Below, one piece after another: positions 16,725-26,798 of a DNA stretch of 64,000 nucleotides. Positions within the stretch are counted from its first letter, which is position 1. Every line of letters starts with the position of its first letter. The DNA comes from Flavobacterium sp. J372 (GTDB lineage Bacteria; Bacteroidota; Bacteroidia; Flavobacteriales; Flavobacteriaceae), in NCBI RefSeq assembly GCF_024699965.1, contig NZ_JAJOMZ010000004.1:1920001-1984000 (forward strand), in the 5' to 3' direction. The position numbers and the translations under genes are program-made. The notes under the pieces were generated by a model, which saw nothing but the letters and a program-made list of their open reading frames with translations, did not search any database and was not told where the DNA came from.

Positions 16725-19630
16725 TTACTTTTTTACGATTTTTTTCACCGTAGCGCTACCGTTTATTCCTTTAATGCTTAGCAGGTAAATTCCAGGTTGT
16801 AAGTTGCCTAATTCAACTGTATCTGAGTTTTCTTTTTCGATAAGTTTTTGGCCGGTTAAGCTGTTTAGTATATAACTTTTTACGGGCGTATTGCCTTTGA
16901 TATTTACAATATTGCTACTTGGATTAGGATAAACGTAGTATTCATTCTTCTCTGAAATACTTGCAATATCATCTAATCCTAAAGCTGCTTGTACGGCTTG
17001 TAATTCTACCGTAAAAATCTCCCTGCCGTTAATATCGGTCTGTCCATCCAAAAATATTTTTCCATTGGCATAGCCCAAGATTCCCAATGGCCCTCCGTAT
17101 GTTACAGGCATAATGTCTTCAGGAAAATTTACATCTATTCCCACAGCGTTGCCCACTCCTGTCGCAACCCACAAATTTTGGGTTAATGCGGATTTAGTAA
17201 AATAAAAATTATTGGCTATGCAGCTGTAATTTGAAGAAGTGTACATATTCGTATATATAACTTCTGTTCCCGCAGCTGTACCATCGCTTCGCCACAAGTC
17301 ACCTGAATTTCCTGTAGCCACATACAAGTGTCCACCACATTTTTCGATCATATTTATACTTTCAGGATGTGAGGGCTTTATGAAGACCGTGCCCTGTACG
17401 GTACCATCAGATTTTGCAAGTCCCATACCTATCTCATCTTCCCAAGCATTATAATATATTTCGTCATTCATAACCGCAGAGATGTCAAATTTATTCACAT
17501 TGATAAGATATGTCTTTAATAAAGTCGTCCCTGCTTGTGTTCCGTCAGTCGACCATATAGTATCAGGCCCCTGTGAGTACTGCCCTACCTTAGATATAAA
17601 AAACATTTTAGTAGTTGTAGCGCCCATAATTATTGTACTAGATGTCACAGGCATTACCATTATTGTGCCATTAGCCGTTCCGTCAGTTCGCCAAATGGCG
17701 TCACCTGTACCGTCATTAGCAATGAAATATAGCATATTGTTATATACGGCATATTGTTTCATGGAAGAATATTCGTTTTGCCTCATAACACCTGACTGAG
17801 ACCCAACCCGAATATCTTTAACCATGTATGTGCCATCGGGAGTGCCATCTGTGCGCCACAACTCTTTGCCATGTACCTGGTCATTGGCATTGAAATACAA
17901 TATACCATTATATTCCATAAAGAGATTATTATCCTCCCCCAAAGAGTGTGCTGCCCCTGGAGCTATGTCTTTAATCAGGCTTGTGCCTGAAGGCGTGCCG
18001 TCTGTAGCATATAATTCCATACCGGTAGAGTTGTAAGCGATACCTTTATAGACTATTTTGTTCCCCACATTGTAAAATATCTTTTTAGGAGAATAATATT
18101 CATCATAATATACATTTGCAGCTGATGTTGAGGCATTATCAAGCAAAATGAAATCATTTGAGGCATTTTGAGTAATTATTGGCTTGTTGCTTGTACCGTC
18201 TGTAAAGCGAATTGTAACAATTTCATTGCCTAGAACCGAACTGTAAATATCCCCGTATGGGTGCAATCCGTGTCGACTTCTATTTATATCAGCAACCATT
18301 TTTGTGCCGTCTGAAGTTCCGTCTGTACTCCATAATTCCCTTCCATTCTTGGTTGTTGTTCCCAAAAATAAAACTACGTTTCCGGCAGTACAAAATTTAA
18401 ATGGTGACGATGTATCGGTTGCAACATTTACATCAGATAATAAACCAGTAGTTGCTTCAGTGCCTAAGCTTATATAAGGGCGATATGTGCTTGTTGAGCC
18501 GTCATAAATCCTGAAGAGTAGATAGCCAGGGCCTGTTGTGAGGTATTCTAACCTTCTATATGTGTCCGACTGATAGTTTTTTACAACCGTTGTACCTGCA
18601 ACAGTACCATCAGTTTTCCACAATTGATTTTCAGAGTTGAAATCGCCTCCAAGCATGTAAACTTCGTCATTGAAGACAGCAAAATTGGTAAAATTTTGCC
18701 CTGAAGTTGAAACAGTCTTAAGCGGGTATGTACCAGCCTCACTGCCGTCACACCTCCAAAATTTCCTTATACCGCCGGCCTCACCCACGGTAAATACAAA
18801 GTACGAAGCTGTAGCGGTCCCCGGCTGGTAATTTATTGCGCTTGCCATTCCAGGCACAAATTCTTTATATAGTACTGTTCCCTGTGTGGTGCCATCACTG
18901 CGCCATAGTTCAGAGCCATTTGTTCCATTATTTGCCAGAAAATAAAAGTGGCTGCCAAAAACAATAATTTTTGATGGGCTTGAAGACGATGTCCCAGGGT
19001 TTATATCTTTCAGTAACCAAGTGCCTGCTGATGTTCCGTCGCTAACCCAAATTTCATGTCCGTATGTTGCAGTATGTGCTATATAATATAACTTATTGCC
19101 AAATGTGAAAAGCTCAAGTGAGTTATTGAATCCATTCTGCCCGAAATCAGTCAATGTTTGGGTACCTGCATCGGTTCCGTCGGTCATCCATATTTTTGTG
19201 TTACTGTTGTAATCCCGGAAAACAAAATATAGCTTATTATTATACACTGAGATATTTCCAACCGTTCCGGAAAAAAATGAGGTTGTTGTATTGATTTGCT
19301 GTGTGCCTTGCTCTGTCCCGTCACTTCGCCAGATACCATTATTTCCGTCAAAAAGAAAAGAACATCATTAATTACTACAAATTTGCTAATGTTCGAGTTT
19401 GCAAACCCTTTTACAAAATTAACTTTAGAGGTTGTGTTATCATAGTAGTATAGTCCCCAATCGTTATGATTACGGTTATATTGTGCAGAAAAATAAACCC
19501 TACTATTTGCGGGAGTTAAGTTTTGCGCATTTCCGGAACTTTGCTGGTTTATTTCAATTACTTCGGCATTAACTTGTGCTTGCGCAATGAAAGAAATAAA
19601 TAGGAGAGCGATAGTAAGGTATTTTTGCAT
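16725..19630 (-). CDS. Secreted SDGT-repeat protein with T9SS sorting domain, frameshifted
   Basis: The first frame (19630-19184) gives a signal peptide (MQKYLTIALLFISFIAQAQ) and the first beta repeats. The second (to 16725) carries about fifteen repeats of roughly 45-55 residues with the pattern ELW(R/S)(T/S)DGTxxGT, a beta-propeller-like ELP/hyalin-type repeat. The end is a type A T9SS sorting domain (YYVYPNPSSNIVNIKG, GIYLLSIKGINGSATVKK). The frames join if the A5 at 19350-19354 had one more base, giving LFFFDGNNGIWRSDGTEQGT. The protein is probably a large cell-surface or secreted beta protein of unknown ligand. Confidence 0.82.
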
Positions 19631-19664
19631 AAAAAAAATTTATTGCAATGATACACAAAAAAAC

Positions 19665-21410
19665 TTAATCCTCCGCCTTTACCGAGCCTTCAGGCGGATA
19701 TTTGATAGAACCCTTTAGCTCGTCAATCTTCCGGGTATCAAAAGACGGCAGCTGCAGTTCATGGTTTTCTTTCCAGTTGTTTACCTTGTCAGCTGACTGC
19801 TGTGCCTTTTCTTCAGATACGCCTTTATCCCGGCCTATAAAAATGGTTTGTGCCGGCACTGTGAGGCTGGTGCCGCTTTGTTCAATCACATCCATCATGC
19901 GCAGCAGTATGTCTTCCTGTACTTCCTGAAACTGGTCAAATCCCGCCGCCTCAATATAGGCCCATACTTCAATCTTTACCGAGCTTTCACCAAAACCTGT
20001 AAAACGTATCTTGGCAGGGTCAGGGTTTACGCAGGGGTGTGCATACAAAATTGCCCTTAACTCAACAAGCAAAAAACGTATCTGGTCAGGCGTGGTGTCG
20101 AGCCTGAATTGGAATGTAGGGCTGAATAAAAACCTGTCGCGGTGCGCAAAGTTTTCAATGTTGGTAGCTGCCAGCGCGCCATTTGGAATTGTCACTACTG
20201 TGCGTGCTCCGGTTCGCAATCTGGTAGAGCGCATGCCGATTGCCTCAACGGTGCCCGAGACATCGCCAACTTTGCAAAAGTCGCCCACACGTATAGGTTG
20301 GTCGGTTACAAGCGTTACGCTGCCTACAAGGTTTTCCACTGTTTTTTGTGCACCCAGTGCCAGGGCAATACCACCAATACCAAGTGCGGCTATATAGGTC
20401 TGCACATCTACACCTATTACCCCGAGTATGGCTATAATACCAAACAGAACAATGGCAACCTTGGCCGACCTCCTCAGGAACAATATCACCGAGATGGCAG
20501 AAATACGCTTACGCACCGTCATCCGGTTTTTGGTGTAGGTGCTTATAACGTCGCTAAGCCTCCACAGCAGTATAAGAATGGCTATTATACCTATGGTTAC
20601 TGTAATAGTACTGAAACGCTGTCTTATGATTATGGAAATGCCTGCCTGCTGCGATATGATTACAAACATCCATACTGCCATGTACAGCCTTACCGGCAGG
20701 TTAAATGCATTGATACCCTCTGCTATGTGGGGTTTGTTGGCAAGCCGCCACGCTTTCGCCATCATAAAAATAATCAATGATATTATACCCCATGATACAA
20801 GGTAAGATATCAGCATTATCACAATAGCCGCCAGCCAGTGGCCTACTGGTACACCTGCCAGCGTACGTACTTCAAGTACCCGTGGCAGCACTTTTTCAAT
20901 AAGCAGGTTTTCGCTAATGGTAACGTTTGAAATACCGTCAACGGTCTCCCTGGAAAAGCGCCATATTGGCGGTGCTGCTGCTGCCTGAGTATTTTCCAGC
21001 ATCAGGTTAAGTACCTGCCCGTCAGCCGTTACAGAGCCTACCGCATCAAGTCCTTCTTCAAGGTCATCATCGGTTTTGCCGCTATATTTATCGCTTATTA
21101 GCCCCGTTGGTAAAATACTCCCGCCACTGTCAAGCAAGTGCTGCAGTGTTTTTACAATACGTTCCCTTTCCTTTGGCTTGTTGCGCAAAGACCGTTTCAG
21201 GTCAAGGTACTGGCTGGCACGCTGGTAGTTCTGGTCGCTCATCGCTTTCAAAAAGCCATCAACAGTACCACGCGGGGTGCGGCGGCCCAGTGAGTCAGAC
21301 GGCGTTTCGGGTTTAGCCGGCTGCGTATTTTCCGCTGGTGTAAGCTGGGCGCCGGCAGCAAAGCTCAATAATAAAAATATTAGGGAAAGATATCGTTTAA
21401 GGGAAACCAT
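19665..21410 (-). CDS. Mechanosensitive ion channel (MscS family)
   Basis: The 581-residue protein has a signal peptide, a periplasmic N-terminal domain of about 170 residues, then several membrane helices (from about 185 to 350). The pore-lining helix and beta domain typical of MscS follow: YIAALGIGGIALALGAQKTVENLVGS then PIRVGDFCKVGDVSGTVEAIGMRSTRLRT and VTIPNGALAATNIENFAHRDR. It relieves hypo-osmotic stress in the inner membrane. The long N-terminal extension puts it in the larger MscS subgroup. Single gene. Confidence 0.9.
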   Translation of the reverse strand: MVSLKRYLSLIFLLLSFAAGAQLTPAENTQPAKPETPSDSLGRRTPRGTVDGFLKAMSDQNYQRASQYLDLKRSLRNKPKERERIVKTLQHLLDSGGSILPTGLISDKYSGKTDDDLEEGLDAVGSVTADGQVLNLMLENTQAAAAPPIWRFSRETVDGISNVTISENLLIEKVLPRVLEVRTLAGVPVGHWLAAIVIMLISYLVSWGIISLIIFMMAKAWRLANKPHIAEGINAFNLPVRLYMAVWMFVIISQQAGISIIIRQRFSTITVTIGIIAILILLWRLSDVISTYTKNRMTVRKRISAISVILFLRRSAKVAIVLFGIIAILGVIGVDVQTYIAALGIGGIALALGAQKTVENLVGSVTLVTDQPIRVGDFCKVGDVSGTVEAIGMRSTRLRTGARTVVTIPNGALAATNIENFAHRDRFLFSPTFQFRLDTTPDQIRFLLVELRAILYAHPCVNPDPAKIRFTGFGESSVKIEVWAYIEAAGFDQFQEVQEDILLRMMDVIEQSGTSLTVPAQTIFIGRDKGVSEEKAQQSADKVNNWKENHELQLPSFDTRKIDELKGSIKYPPEGSVKAED

Positions 21411-21507
21411 AAGGGTATTGTTTTATCAGGATATAAAAATAAGGATTCTATAATGTACAACCCTATATCTTTAACTTTGCGTTTAGGGCATTATTGTTGC
21501 TTTTGGT

Positions 21508-21515
21508 TAGCTTTG
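21508..21515 (+). promoter_or_regulatory. TAnnTTTG -7 element before the M1 peptidase
   Basis: TAGCTTTG is an exact consensus match 18 nt before the ATG at 21534. A second match, TAACTTTG, lies at 21472-21479, so there may be two start sites. Confidence 0.5.
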
Positions 21516-21533
21516 TAAAAATTGTATTCATAC

Positions 21534-23612
21534 ATGAGAATTTTAATCCTGTACATCTTCGTTTTTTCTTCAATTGTATCGTTTGCGCAGCAAACTAAAA
21601 ACGTTGATTTTAAAACATGTCAGGCTAACCTGGCATTTGATGTTCCGCAAAAGAAGGTAATGGGTACCGTTGTATACACATTCGATGTAAAAAGCAAGCC
21701 AGATACCATTTACATTGATGCGAAGAACATGAAATTTACACACGTCGCGATAAATGGTAAGGAAAGAGGAGGATGGAATTCATCATCAACGGCGTTAAAA
21801 CTTTTTAAAGGGTATAAAAAAGGTAAAAACACTGTTGAATTTGCTTACGAAGCCCAGCCGAAACAAACCATGTATTTTGTGAAGGATGGCAATGATGACC
21901 AGATATGGACACAGGGGCAGGGCAAGTATACCAGCCATTGGCTGCCCAGTTTTGATGATGTGAATGAGAAGGTGGTATTTAATTTATCTGTTGAATATTA
22001 TGGATATGATTATGAAAATCTTGCAAATGGAACCCTTATAGATGTAGATAAAGCAGGCCTTTCAAAAAGATACAACTATAAAATGCATAAACCCATGAGC
22101 AGCTACCTCGTGATGGTTGCCATAGGTAAATTCCGCAAATCGCGAATGGACTCTGCTAACGGTACACCAATGGAATTTTACCTGCGCCATGAAGACAGCC
22201 TTAAACGTGAACCAACGTACCGTTACAGCTATGAGATGTTCAATTTTCTGGAGGAAGAAATCGGTGTGAAATATCCCTGGGGTGTATACCGCCAGGTGCC
22301 TGTCCTTGACTTCCTGTATGCAGGCATGGAGAATACCACATCAACCATTTTCTCGCAGGATTTTGTTGTGGATGATATTGGGTTTAACGACCGTAATTAC
22401 ATCAACGTAAATGCACACGAGCTGGCACACCAGTGGTTTGGAGATTTAGTAACTGCCGAAAGCGGTAAGCACCACTGGCTGCAGGAAGGTTTTGCAACGT
22501 ATTATGCGCTGCTGGTTGAAAAGGAACTTTTCGGTGAAGACCATTTTAATTACGAAATGTATGAGATTGCAGAACGCATACAGCAGGCATCAAAAAATGA
22601 CACAATCCCTATACTGAATGAGAAGGCAAGCTCACTGTCATTCTACCAGAAAGGCGCATGGGCCCTGCATGTGCTTCGCGATGGGATAGGAGATGCGGCT
22701 TTCCGGAAAGCCGTTAAGGCATATTTGGAAAAATACTCCTATAAAAATGTAAATACCGACCAGTTTCTTGCCGAAATAAATAAAGTAAGCAGCTATGACA
22801 CCGCTGCCTTCAAAAAACGCTGGCTGGAATCGCCTAAGTTTGAAGTTGAGGAAGCACTTGCCATTCTCAGCAAAAATGATTTTATGAAAGAGTACCTGGC
22901 GTTGGGAGATTTACAAGGCAAGCCGTTTGCTGAAAATAAAGAAACTTTCAGGGAAATACTGCTGTCAGACAGTTTCAGCCCTATTAAAGAAGAAGTGATT
23001 TTCCAGATGGCACAGGTGCCTTTTGCAGAGAAAGCTGAGCTTATACGCATTGCCATGAAAAGTAAAAACCTTAAGCAACGGCAGGCAGTAGCGCGTACGG
23101 TTACTACCATTCCGCCGGAGTTTGTGAATGAATATATAACACTGCTTGATGATAACTCATACATTACCCGCGAAGTTGCCCTGAATGTGTTATGCAGCAA
23201 ATTCCCGGAACGCCAGCCCGAATTTTTGGAGAAGTCGAAAACTTGGGTGGGGTTTAATGATAAAAACCTCCGTATATTGTGGCTTACGCTGGCTTATAGC
23301 GCTAAAGATTATAAACCTGAACAAAAGCCTGACTTCTATGCCGAGCTATTGCAATATGCCTCACCGCGATATGAGAGTACTATTCGCCAGAATGCCCTCA
23401 ACAGCCTTCTTTATATTGGAAAGCAGGATCCTATTGTGATGGAAAACCTAGTAAACGCAACAACGCACCACAAATGGCAATTCTCTAAATACGGACGTGA
23501 TAACATCCGAAAGCTGCTAAAGAAAGATGGGTACCGCGGATTGTTCATGTCCATAATTCCGAACCTTCCTGAAGCTGAAAGGAAAAAGCTGGAGCAGATT
23601 TTGGCGGAGTGA
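21534..23612 (+). CDS. M1 family metallopeptidase (aminopeptidase N-like)
   Basis: The start at 21534 (ATG) is preferred over the TTG at 21522, because it begins the signal peptide MRILILYIFVFSSIVSFAQ. Length is then 692 residues. The M1 fold is clear: exopeptidase motif AGMEN near residue 260, zinc motif HELAHQWFG with the downstream glutamate in QEGFATYY. A C-terminal HEAT-like helical region follows. It is probably a periplasmic or surface zinc aminopeptidase that trims peptides. Single gene, with two candidate promoters. Confidence 0.93.
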   Translation: MRILILYIFVFSSIVSFAQQTKNVDFKTCQANLAFDVPQKKVMGTVVYTFDVKSKPDTIYIDAKNMKFTHVAINGKERGGWNSSSTALKLFKGYKKGKNTVEFAYEAQPKQTMYFVKDGNDDQIWTQGQGKYTSHWLPSFDDVNEKVVFNLSVEYYGYDYENLANGTLIDVDKAGLSKRYNYKMHKPMSSYLVMVAIGKFRKSRMDSANGTPMEFYLRHEDSLKREPTYRYSYEMFNFLEEEIGVKYPWGVYRQVPVLDFLYAGMENTTSTIFSQDFVVDDIGFNDRNYINVNAHELAHQWFGDLVTAESGKHHWLQEGFATYYALLVEKELFGEDHFNYEMYEIAERIQQASKNDTIPILNEKASSLSFYQKGAWALHVLRDGIGDAAFRKAVKAYLEKYSYKNVNTDQFLAEINKVSSYDTAAFKKRWLESPKFEVEEALAILSKNDFMKEYLALGDLQGKPFAENKETFREILLSDSFSPIKEEVIFQMAQVPFAEKAELIRIAMKSKNLKQRQAVARTVTTIPPEFVNEYITLLDDNSYITREVALNVLCSKFPERQPEFLEKSKTWVGFNDKNLRILWLTLAYSAKDYKPEQKPDFYAELLQYASPRYESTIRQNALNSLLYIGKQDPIVMENLVNATTHHKWQFSKYGRDNIRKLLKKDGYRGLFMSIIPNLPEAERKKLEQILAE

Positions 23613-23624
23613 TTTAATAAAGAG

Positions 23625-23707
23625 TATTCCATTTCGACGCAGGAGAAATCTCAAATTATGACTGTTTAAGATTTCTCCGCTCCGCTGCGCTTCGGTCGAA
23701 ATGGAAT
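23625..23707. repeat. Imperfect inverted repeat between convergent genes
   Basis: The left arm ATTCCATTTCGACGCAGGAGAAATCT (read in two parts) and the right arm AGATTTCTCC ... TCGAAATGGAAT are complementary, with a 17-nt loop and an insertion (GCTCCGCTGCGCTTCGG) in the right arm. It sits between the M1 peptidase and the VOC gene and may end both transcripts. Confidence 0.7.
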
Positions 23708-23725
23708 GACGAATTGAATTTTACC

Positions 23726-24136
23726 TTATTCTTTCGGTATCGCGTTCATGTCCATGTAGAAAATTTGCCAGATGTGCCCATCCGGGTCTTCAAAATAGCG
23801 GCCATACATCCAGCCGTGGTCTTCAATTTTATCACCTGTTGCGCCTGCGGCTACGGCACTGTCAACCATCTTGTCAACTTCGTGGCGGCTACCTACAGCA
23901 AGCGCTGTTATCAATTCGCTGCTTTGCCGGGCATCAGCTATGCTTTTGGTAATAAATGTAGAATAGAATTCTTCTGTAAGCAGCATGGCATAGATATTTT
24001 CACCGATAATCATGCACGTTCCCTGCTCATTAGTGAAAGTCTGGTCGAAAGAAAAGCCAATCTTGGTAAAGAAGTCTATAGAAACCCGGAGGTCTTTCAC
24101 CGGGAGATTTAAAAACATTTGTTTTACACTGCTCAT
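23726..24136 (-). CDS. VOC family protein (glyoxalase/bleomycin-resistance fold)
   Basis: The 136-residue protein has the paired beta-alpha-beta-beta-beta modules of the vicinal oxygen chelate fold. It begins KQMFLNLPVKDLRVSIDFFTKIGFSF and ends with GWMYGRYFEDPDGHIWQIFYMD, carrying the conserved metal-site-like EDPDGH. Substrate is unknown; relatives include glyoxalases and antibiotic-binding proteins. The gene is monocistronic with a good -7 element (24161-24168). Confidence 0.87.
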   Translation of the reverse strand: MSSVKQMFLNLPVKDLRVSIDFFTKIGFSFDQTFTNEQGTCMIIGENIYAMLLTEEFYSTFITKSIADARQSSELITALAVGSRHEVDKMVDSAVAAGATGDKIEDHGWMYGRYFEDPDGHIWQIFYMDMNAIPKE

Positions 24137-24160
24137 ATTTGTTGATGTTTAAGTTATACC

Positions 24161-24168
24161 CAAATTTA
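24161..24168 (-). promoter_or_regulatory. TAnnTTTG -7 element before the VOC gene
   Basis: The minus strand reads TAAATTTG, ending 25 nt before the ATG at 24136. Confidence 0.55.
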
Positions 24169-24257
24169 CGCATTACACAACAGCACGGGCTTGGCAAAAG
24201 AGACAATTTTAGGGGCGTTTGAGACAGTTTTCAGTCGCAGTCACGGTAAACAGGCAA

Positions 24258-24641
24258 CTACAAAACGTTCTCCCTAAACAGTTTCAATGCGGCAACTTCC
24301 GGGTCTGTACAAAGTCCGGGGTGGGGGCGTGAGGTTTGTATGACAGAACTGCGCACTGCGGTAAGCCACCTAAAACGTTCGTCTATCTCTAGCTTCGCTA
24401 TGGGGCCACCATCCTTTGCGCCTGCTGCAATGCGTTCAAATGAATCGAGATTGAGCTTTATCTGTTCAACCTCCGCCAATGGATGCAATGCTAAGAGTTT
24501 TGCTTCATCAATACTAACTAATACCTTTATGTATTTCTTTCGCTTACAATAAATTACTATGCCGGCATTAATGAACTCCTCACGCTCAACGCGCGGCACA
24601 ATGCGTATTACTGCATACTCATATATGTGCTTCTCTTGCAT
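24258..24641 (-). CDS. DUF3037 domain protein
   Basis: The 127-residue protein starts KHIYEYAVIRIVPRVEREEFINAGIVIYC, the pattern of the DUF3037 family (YxxxRxxPxxxxxEFxNxGV). It ends with a short helix after SRPHPGLCTDP. Its start overlaps the end of the upstream HipA-like gene by 23 nt, so the two are translationally coupled. The pairing of a HipA-like kinase with DUF3037 is conserved in several bacteria; the function is not known to me. Confidence 0.78.
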   Translation of the reverse strand: MQEKHIYEYAVIRIVPRVEREEFINAGIVIYCKRKKYIKVLVSIDEAKLLALHPLAEVEQIKLNLDSFERIAAGAKDGGPIAKLEIDERFRWLTAVRSSVIQTSRPHPGLCTDPEVAALKLFRENVL

Positions 24642-25413
24642 TGATGGCCTGTTTAGTGAATATATCTGAGTTTTGTAAACGTGTCATCAGGAACTGAACG
24701 TACACATCGCGAATGGCTTCAGGTGACTTATCAAGCTCTTCCCAATGGAGCCAATCATCCGGGATAAGGTTTACAATAGCGCGTATTTTTTCTTCGGTTA
24801 AAAGCGCCTTGTATTCTGCGTCGACTTCCTGCAGTTTTGCTGCGCGTGGCAGCAGCACATGGTCTTTAATCAGTGCGAATGGTGTCTTTGCATGGCCTAT
24901 AGGGTCATCAAACGAGTGATGGAAGTAAAGGCACGCGCCATGGTCTATAAGCCAAAGCTCCTGGTGCCATAGCAGCATGTTTGTATTACGGAAGGTACGG
25001 TCAACATTTGTAATATATGAATCAAGCCACACAATTTGCGAAGCCAGTTTTTCGTCAACCTGTGTTACAACCGGGTCAAAGTTGATGCCCCCCTGCAGGT
25101 AATGCAGCGCAAGGTTGAGCCCCTGGCTATTTTGCAACAAATCCTGAATTTCTTCATCTGCCTCGGTCCGGCCAAAGGCTTCATCAAGTTTGGCATAAAC
25201 TAATTCCGGTATCGGCAGGCCAAGTACGCGCGCAATCTCTCCGCCAATGAGTTCTGCTACAAGCGCTTTGGTGCCATGCCCTGCACCGCGAAACTTCAGT
25301 ACATAGTTAAAGCCATCATCAGCCTCGGCAATGGCAGGCAGTGAGCCGCCTTCGCGAAGTGGAGTAACATAGCGCGTAACCTCGACGCTACGCAGGGTTG
25401 GTTTGTTTTCCAT
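24619..25413 (-). CDS. HipA-like kinase domain protein (HipA_2 type)
   Basis: I prefer the ATG at 25413 (MENKPTLRSVEVTRY) over the 57-nt longer frame. The 264-residue protein has a kinase-like N-lobe with YVLKFRGAGHGTKALVAELIGGEIARVLG (ATP-site lysine and helix C glutamate) and a C-lobe with WLDSYITNVDRTFRNTNMLLW (catalytic loop, D...N) and LIDHGACLYF (the DFG-like DHG). It belongs to the HipA/PI4K-like kinase superfamily but lacks the HipB antitoxin partner. It overlaps the DUF3037 gene downstream. Confidence 0.75.
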   Translation of the reverse strand: MENKPTLRSVEVTRYVTPLREGGSLPAIAEADDGFNYVLKFRGAGHGTKALVAELIGGEIARVLGLPIPELVYAKLDEAFGRTEADEEIQDLLQNSQGLNLALHYLQGGINFDPVVTQVDEKLASQIVWLDSYITNVDRTFRNTNMLLWHQELWLIDHGACLYFHHSFDDPIGHAKTPFALIKDHVLLPRAAKLQEVDAEYKALLTEEKIRAIVNLIPDDWLHWEELDKSPEAIRDVYVQFLMTRLQNSDIFTKQAINAREAHI

Positions 25414-25447
25414 AGAGTAAAAATAGCGATTACAAATAACAGGCGCA

Positions 25448-25481
25448 ACAAAAAGCCCTGCATTTAGCAAGGCTTTTTGTT
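25448..25481 (-). terminator. Symmetric terminator between 25480-26325 and the HipA-like gene
   Basis: AACAAAAAGCC pairs with GGCTTTTTGTT around a partly paired CTGCATTTAGCAA. It overlaps the stop codon of the 25480-26325 gene and has T-runs on both strands. Confidence 0.8.
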
Positions 25482-26325
25482 AGTGTCCCGGTTCATAAAT
25501 AAGCCGTAGAAATGAGCTAAAGCGTTCATTTTCGCGTTTTATTGGTACGCCCGTCACAATACCTATCAGCAGGTTATCGGCAATGCCTACGCGCATTTGC
25601 GGGCGGATGGTCATCTCGAAATCATGCTTTGTAACCTCTTTGTTGAATTCAATCCCGACAAAATTGCGCGTACCGGGAATCATGTAGTGCACGTTGCTGT
25701 TTATCTGCCAGACGGTATGCATGCTGTTGCCTTCAAAATGATGGAAGAACTGCGGACCGGTGTATAGCAGGGTGTGGAAATTTTGCCCCCAGCGCTTTGC
25801 GGCAATAAAGAACGGGTTATATACATTTCCGGTAAAGAGCCTGCCCTTACCATAGTGGCTGAAGTCGCTAAGTTCAAACTCATGTATATAGCCGATAGCC
25901 ATTGACGTAGAAATTTTCTCGTTCACAAAAAAGGAATATTGGCCAGCTAATTTCAAACTATTAAGACGGTTTCCCGGCACGTTGGCTGCCCCTTCCATTG
26001 GGTAATGAAAAGAAAAAGGAAGTTCTACCTCAAGGCCCAGCCTGTCTATTGGCGCCCATTCATATTCAACAAGGGCAGTATATTGATCATAAGTGTTATT
26101 ATCTGCAAGCCCAAGCCCAACGTTCCATTCTTTTTCCCCTTTTCGTGCGCCAAGGTCGCGGATGAGGTCTATAAACAACGGCTCGGCGTGCAGTACTTTG
26201 GGTGGGTCTTTACGTTCTTCAACTTCGTGTATATAGAGGCTGTCAATAACAGTATTATCTTGTGCCGAAACAATCTGCACGGCAAAAAGCACGGCCAATA
26301 GCGCCATGCGAAACATATTTTTCAT
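25480..26325 (-). CDS. Predicted outer-membrane beta-barrel protein
   Basis: The 281-residue protein has a signal peptide (MKNMFRMALLAVLFAVQIVSAQ). It then carries HAEPLFIDLIRDLGARKGE, a strongly conserved-looking segment, followed by alternating beta strands (EWNVGLGLADNN, ALVEYEWAPIDRLGLEVELPFSF) consistent with a porin-like barrel. The end is an aromatic strand, FSSFLRLIYEPGH. It shares direction with the small gene at 26391-26774, 65 nt upstream. I do not know the substrate. Confidence 0.7.
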   Translation of the reverse strand: MKNMFRMALLAVLFAVQIVSAQDNTVIDSLYIHEVEERKDPPKVLHAEPLFIDLIRDLGARKGEKEWNVGLGLADNNTYDQYTALVEYEWAPIDRLGLEVELPFSFHYPMEGAANVPGNRLNSLKLAGQYSFFVNEKISTSMAIGYIHEFELSDFSHYGKGRLFTGNVYNPFFIAAKRWGQNFHTLLYTGPQFFHHFEGNSMHTVWQINSNVHYMIPGTRNFVGIEFNKEVTKHDFEMTIRPQMRVGIADNLLIGIVTGVPIKRENERFSSFLRLIYEPGH

Positions 26326-26390
26326 TTTGATTGTAAGATTAAGTAATAGTAAATTCTTGTGCCAAAAGGCAATTGTAGATTATATATTAC

Positions 26391-26774
26391 TTAAGCTTCG
26401 GGTGGGGGAGAGTGTATTTCTGTAAGGATGTCTCCGGCTGATGTTACATTGTGGAAAGTATCTTTCCTTACATCTCCTGAAAATGAAGGTATATTTTCAG
26501 TTATTGAAGGCAAAACGAAAAAGTCAATGCTAAAAGCAGTTTTTTTTGCAATTGAATCATCACTATCACATTCATCATATTCAGCAATGACATTCTCCTC
26601 AAAGAAAACTTTTTCGAGAAGGTATTCTACAATACTTTCCTGTTTATTATAGGTTAAGTCCTCGGCACTTCCCCGGATGGCAGTACTTGGCGTATCAATA
26701 CTGATATTAAGCACGTGCAGCGCCAATAAGGCGCATAACAACCTGCCGGTAAATATCTGCCTGATGTACTTCAT
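26391..26774 (-). CDS. Small exported hypothetical protein
   Basis: The start at 26774 (MKYIRQIFTGRLLCALLALHVLN) is preferred over the upstream frame start because it gives a signal-peptide-like N-terminus. It encodes 127 residues. The mature part is acidic (EYDECDSDDS) and ends EIHSPPPEA. It lies 65 nt upstream of the barrel gene and probably shares its transcript. No family was recognised. Confidence 0.6.
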   Translation of the reverse strand: MKYIRQIFTGRLLCALLALHVLNISIDTPSTAIRGSAEDLTYNKQESIVEYLLEKVFFEENVIAEYDECDSDDSIAKKTAFSIDFFVLPSITENIPSFSGDVRKDTFHNVTSAGDILTEIHSPPPEA

Positions 26775-26798
26775 ATGGCAAATATACGGCACAACCTT

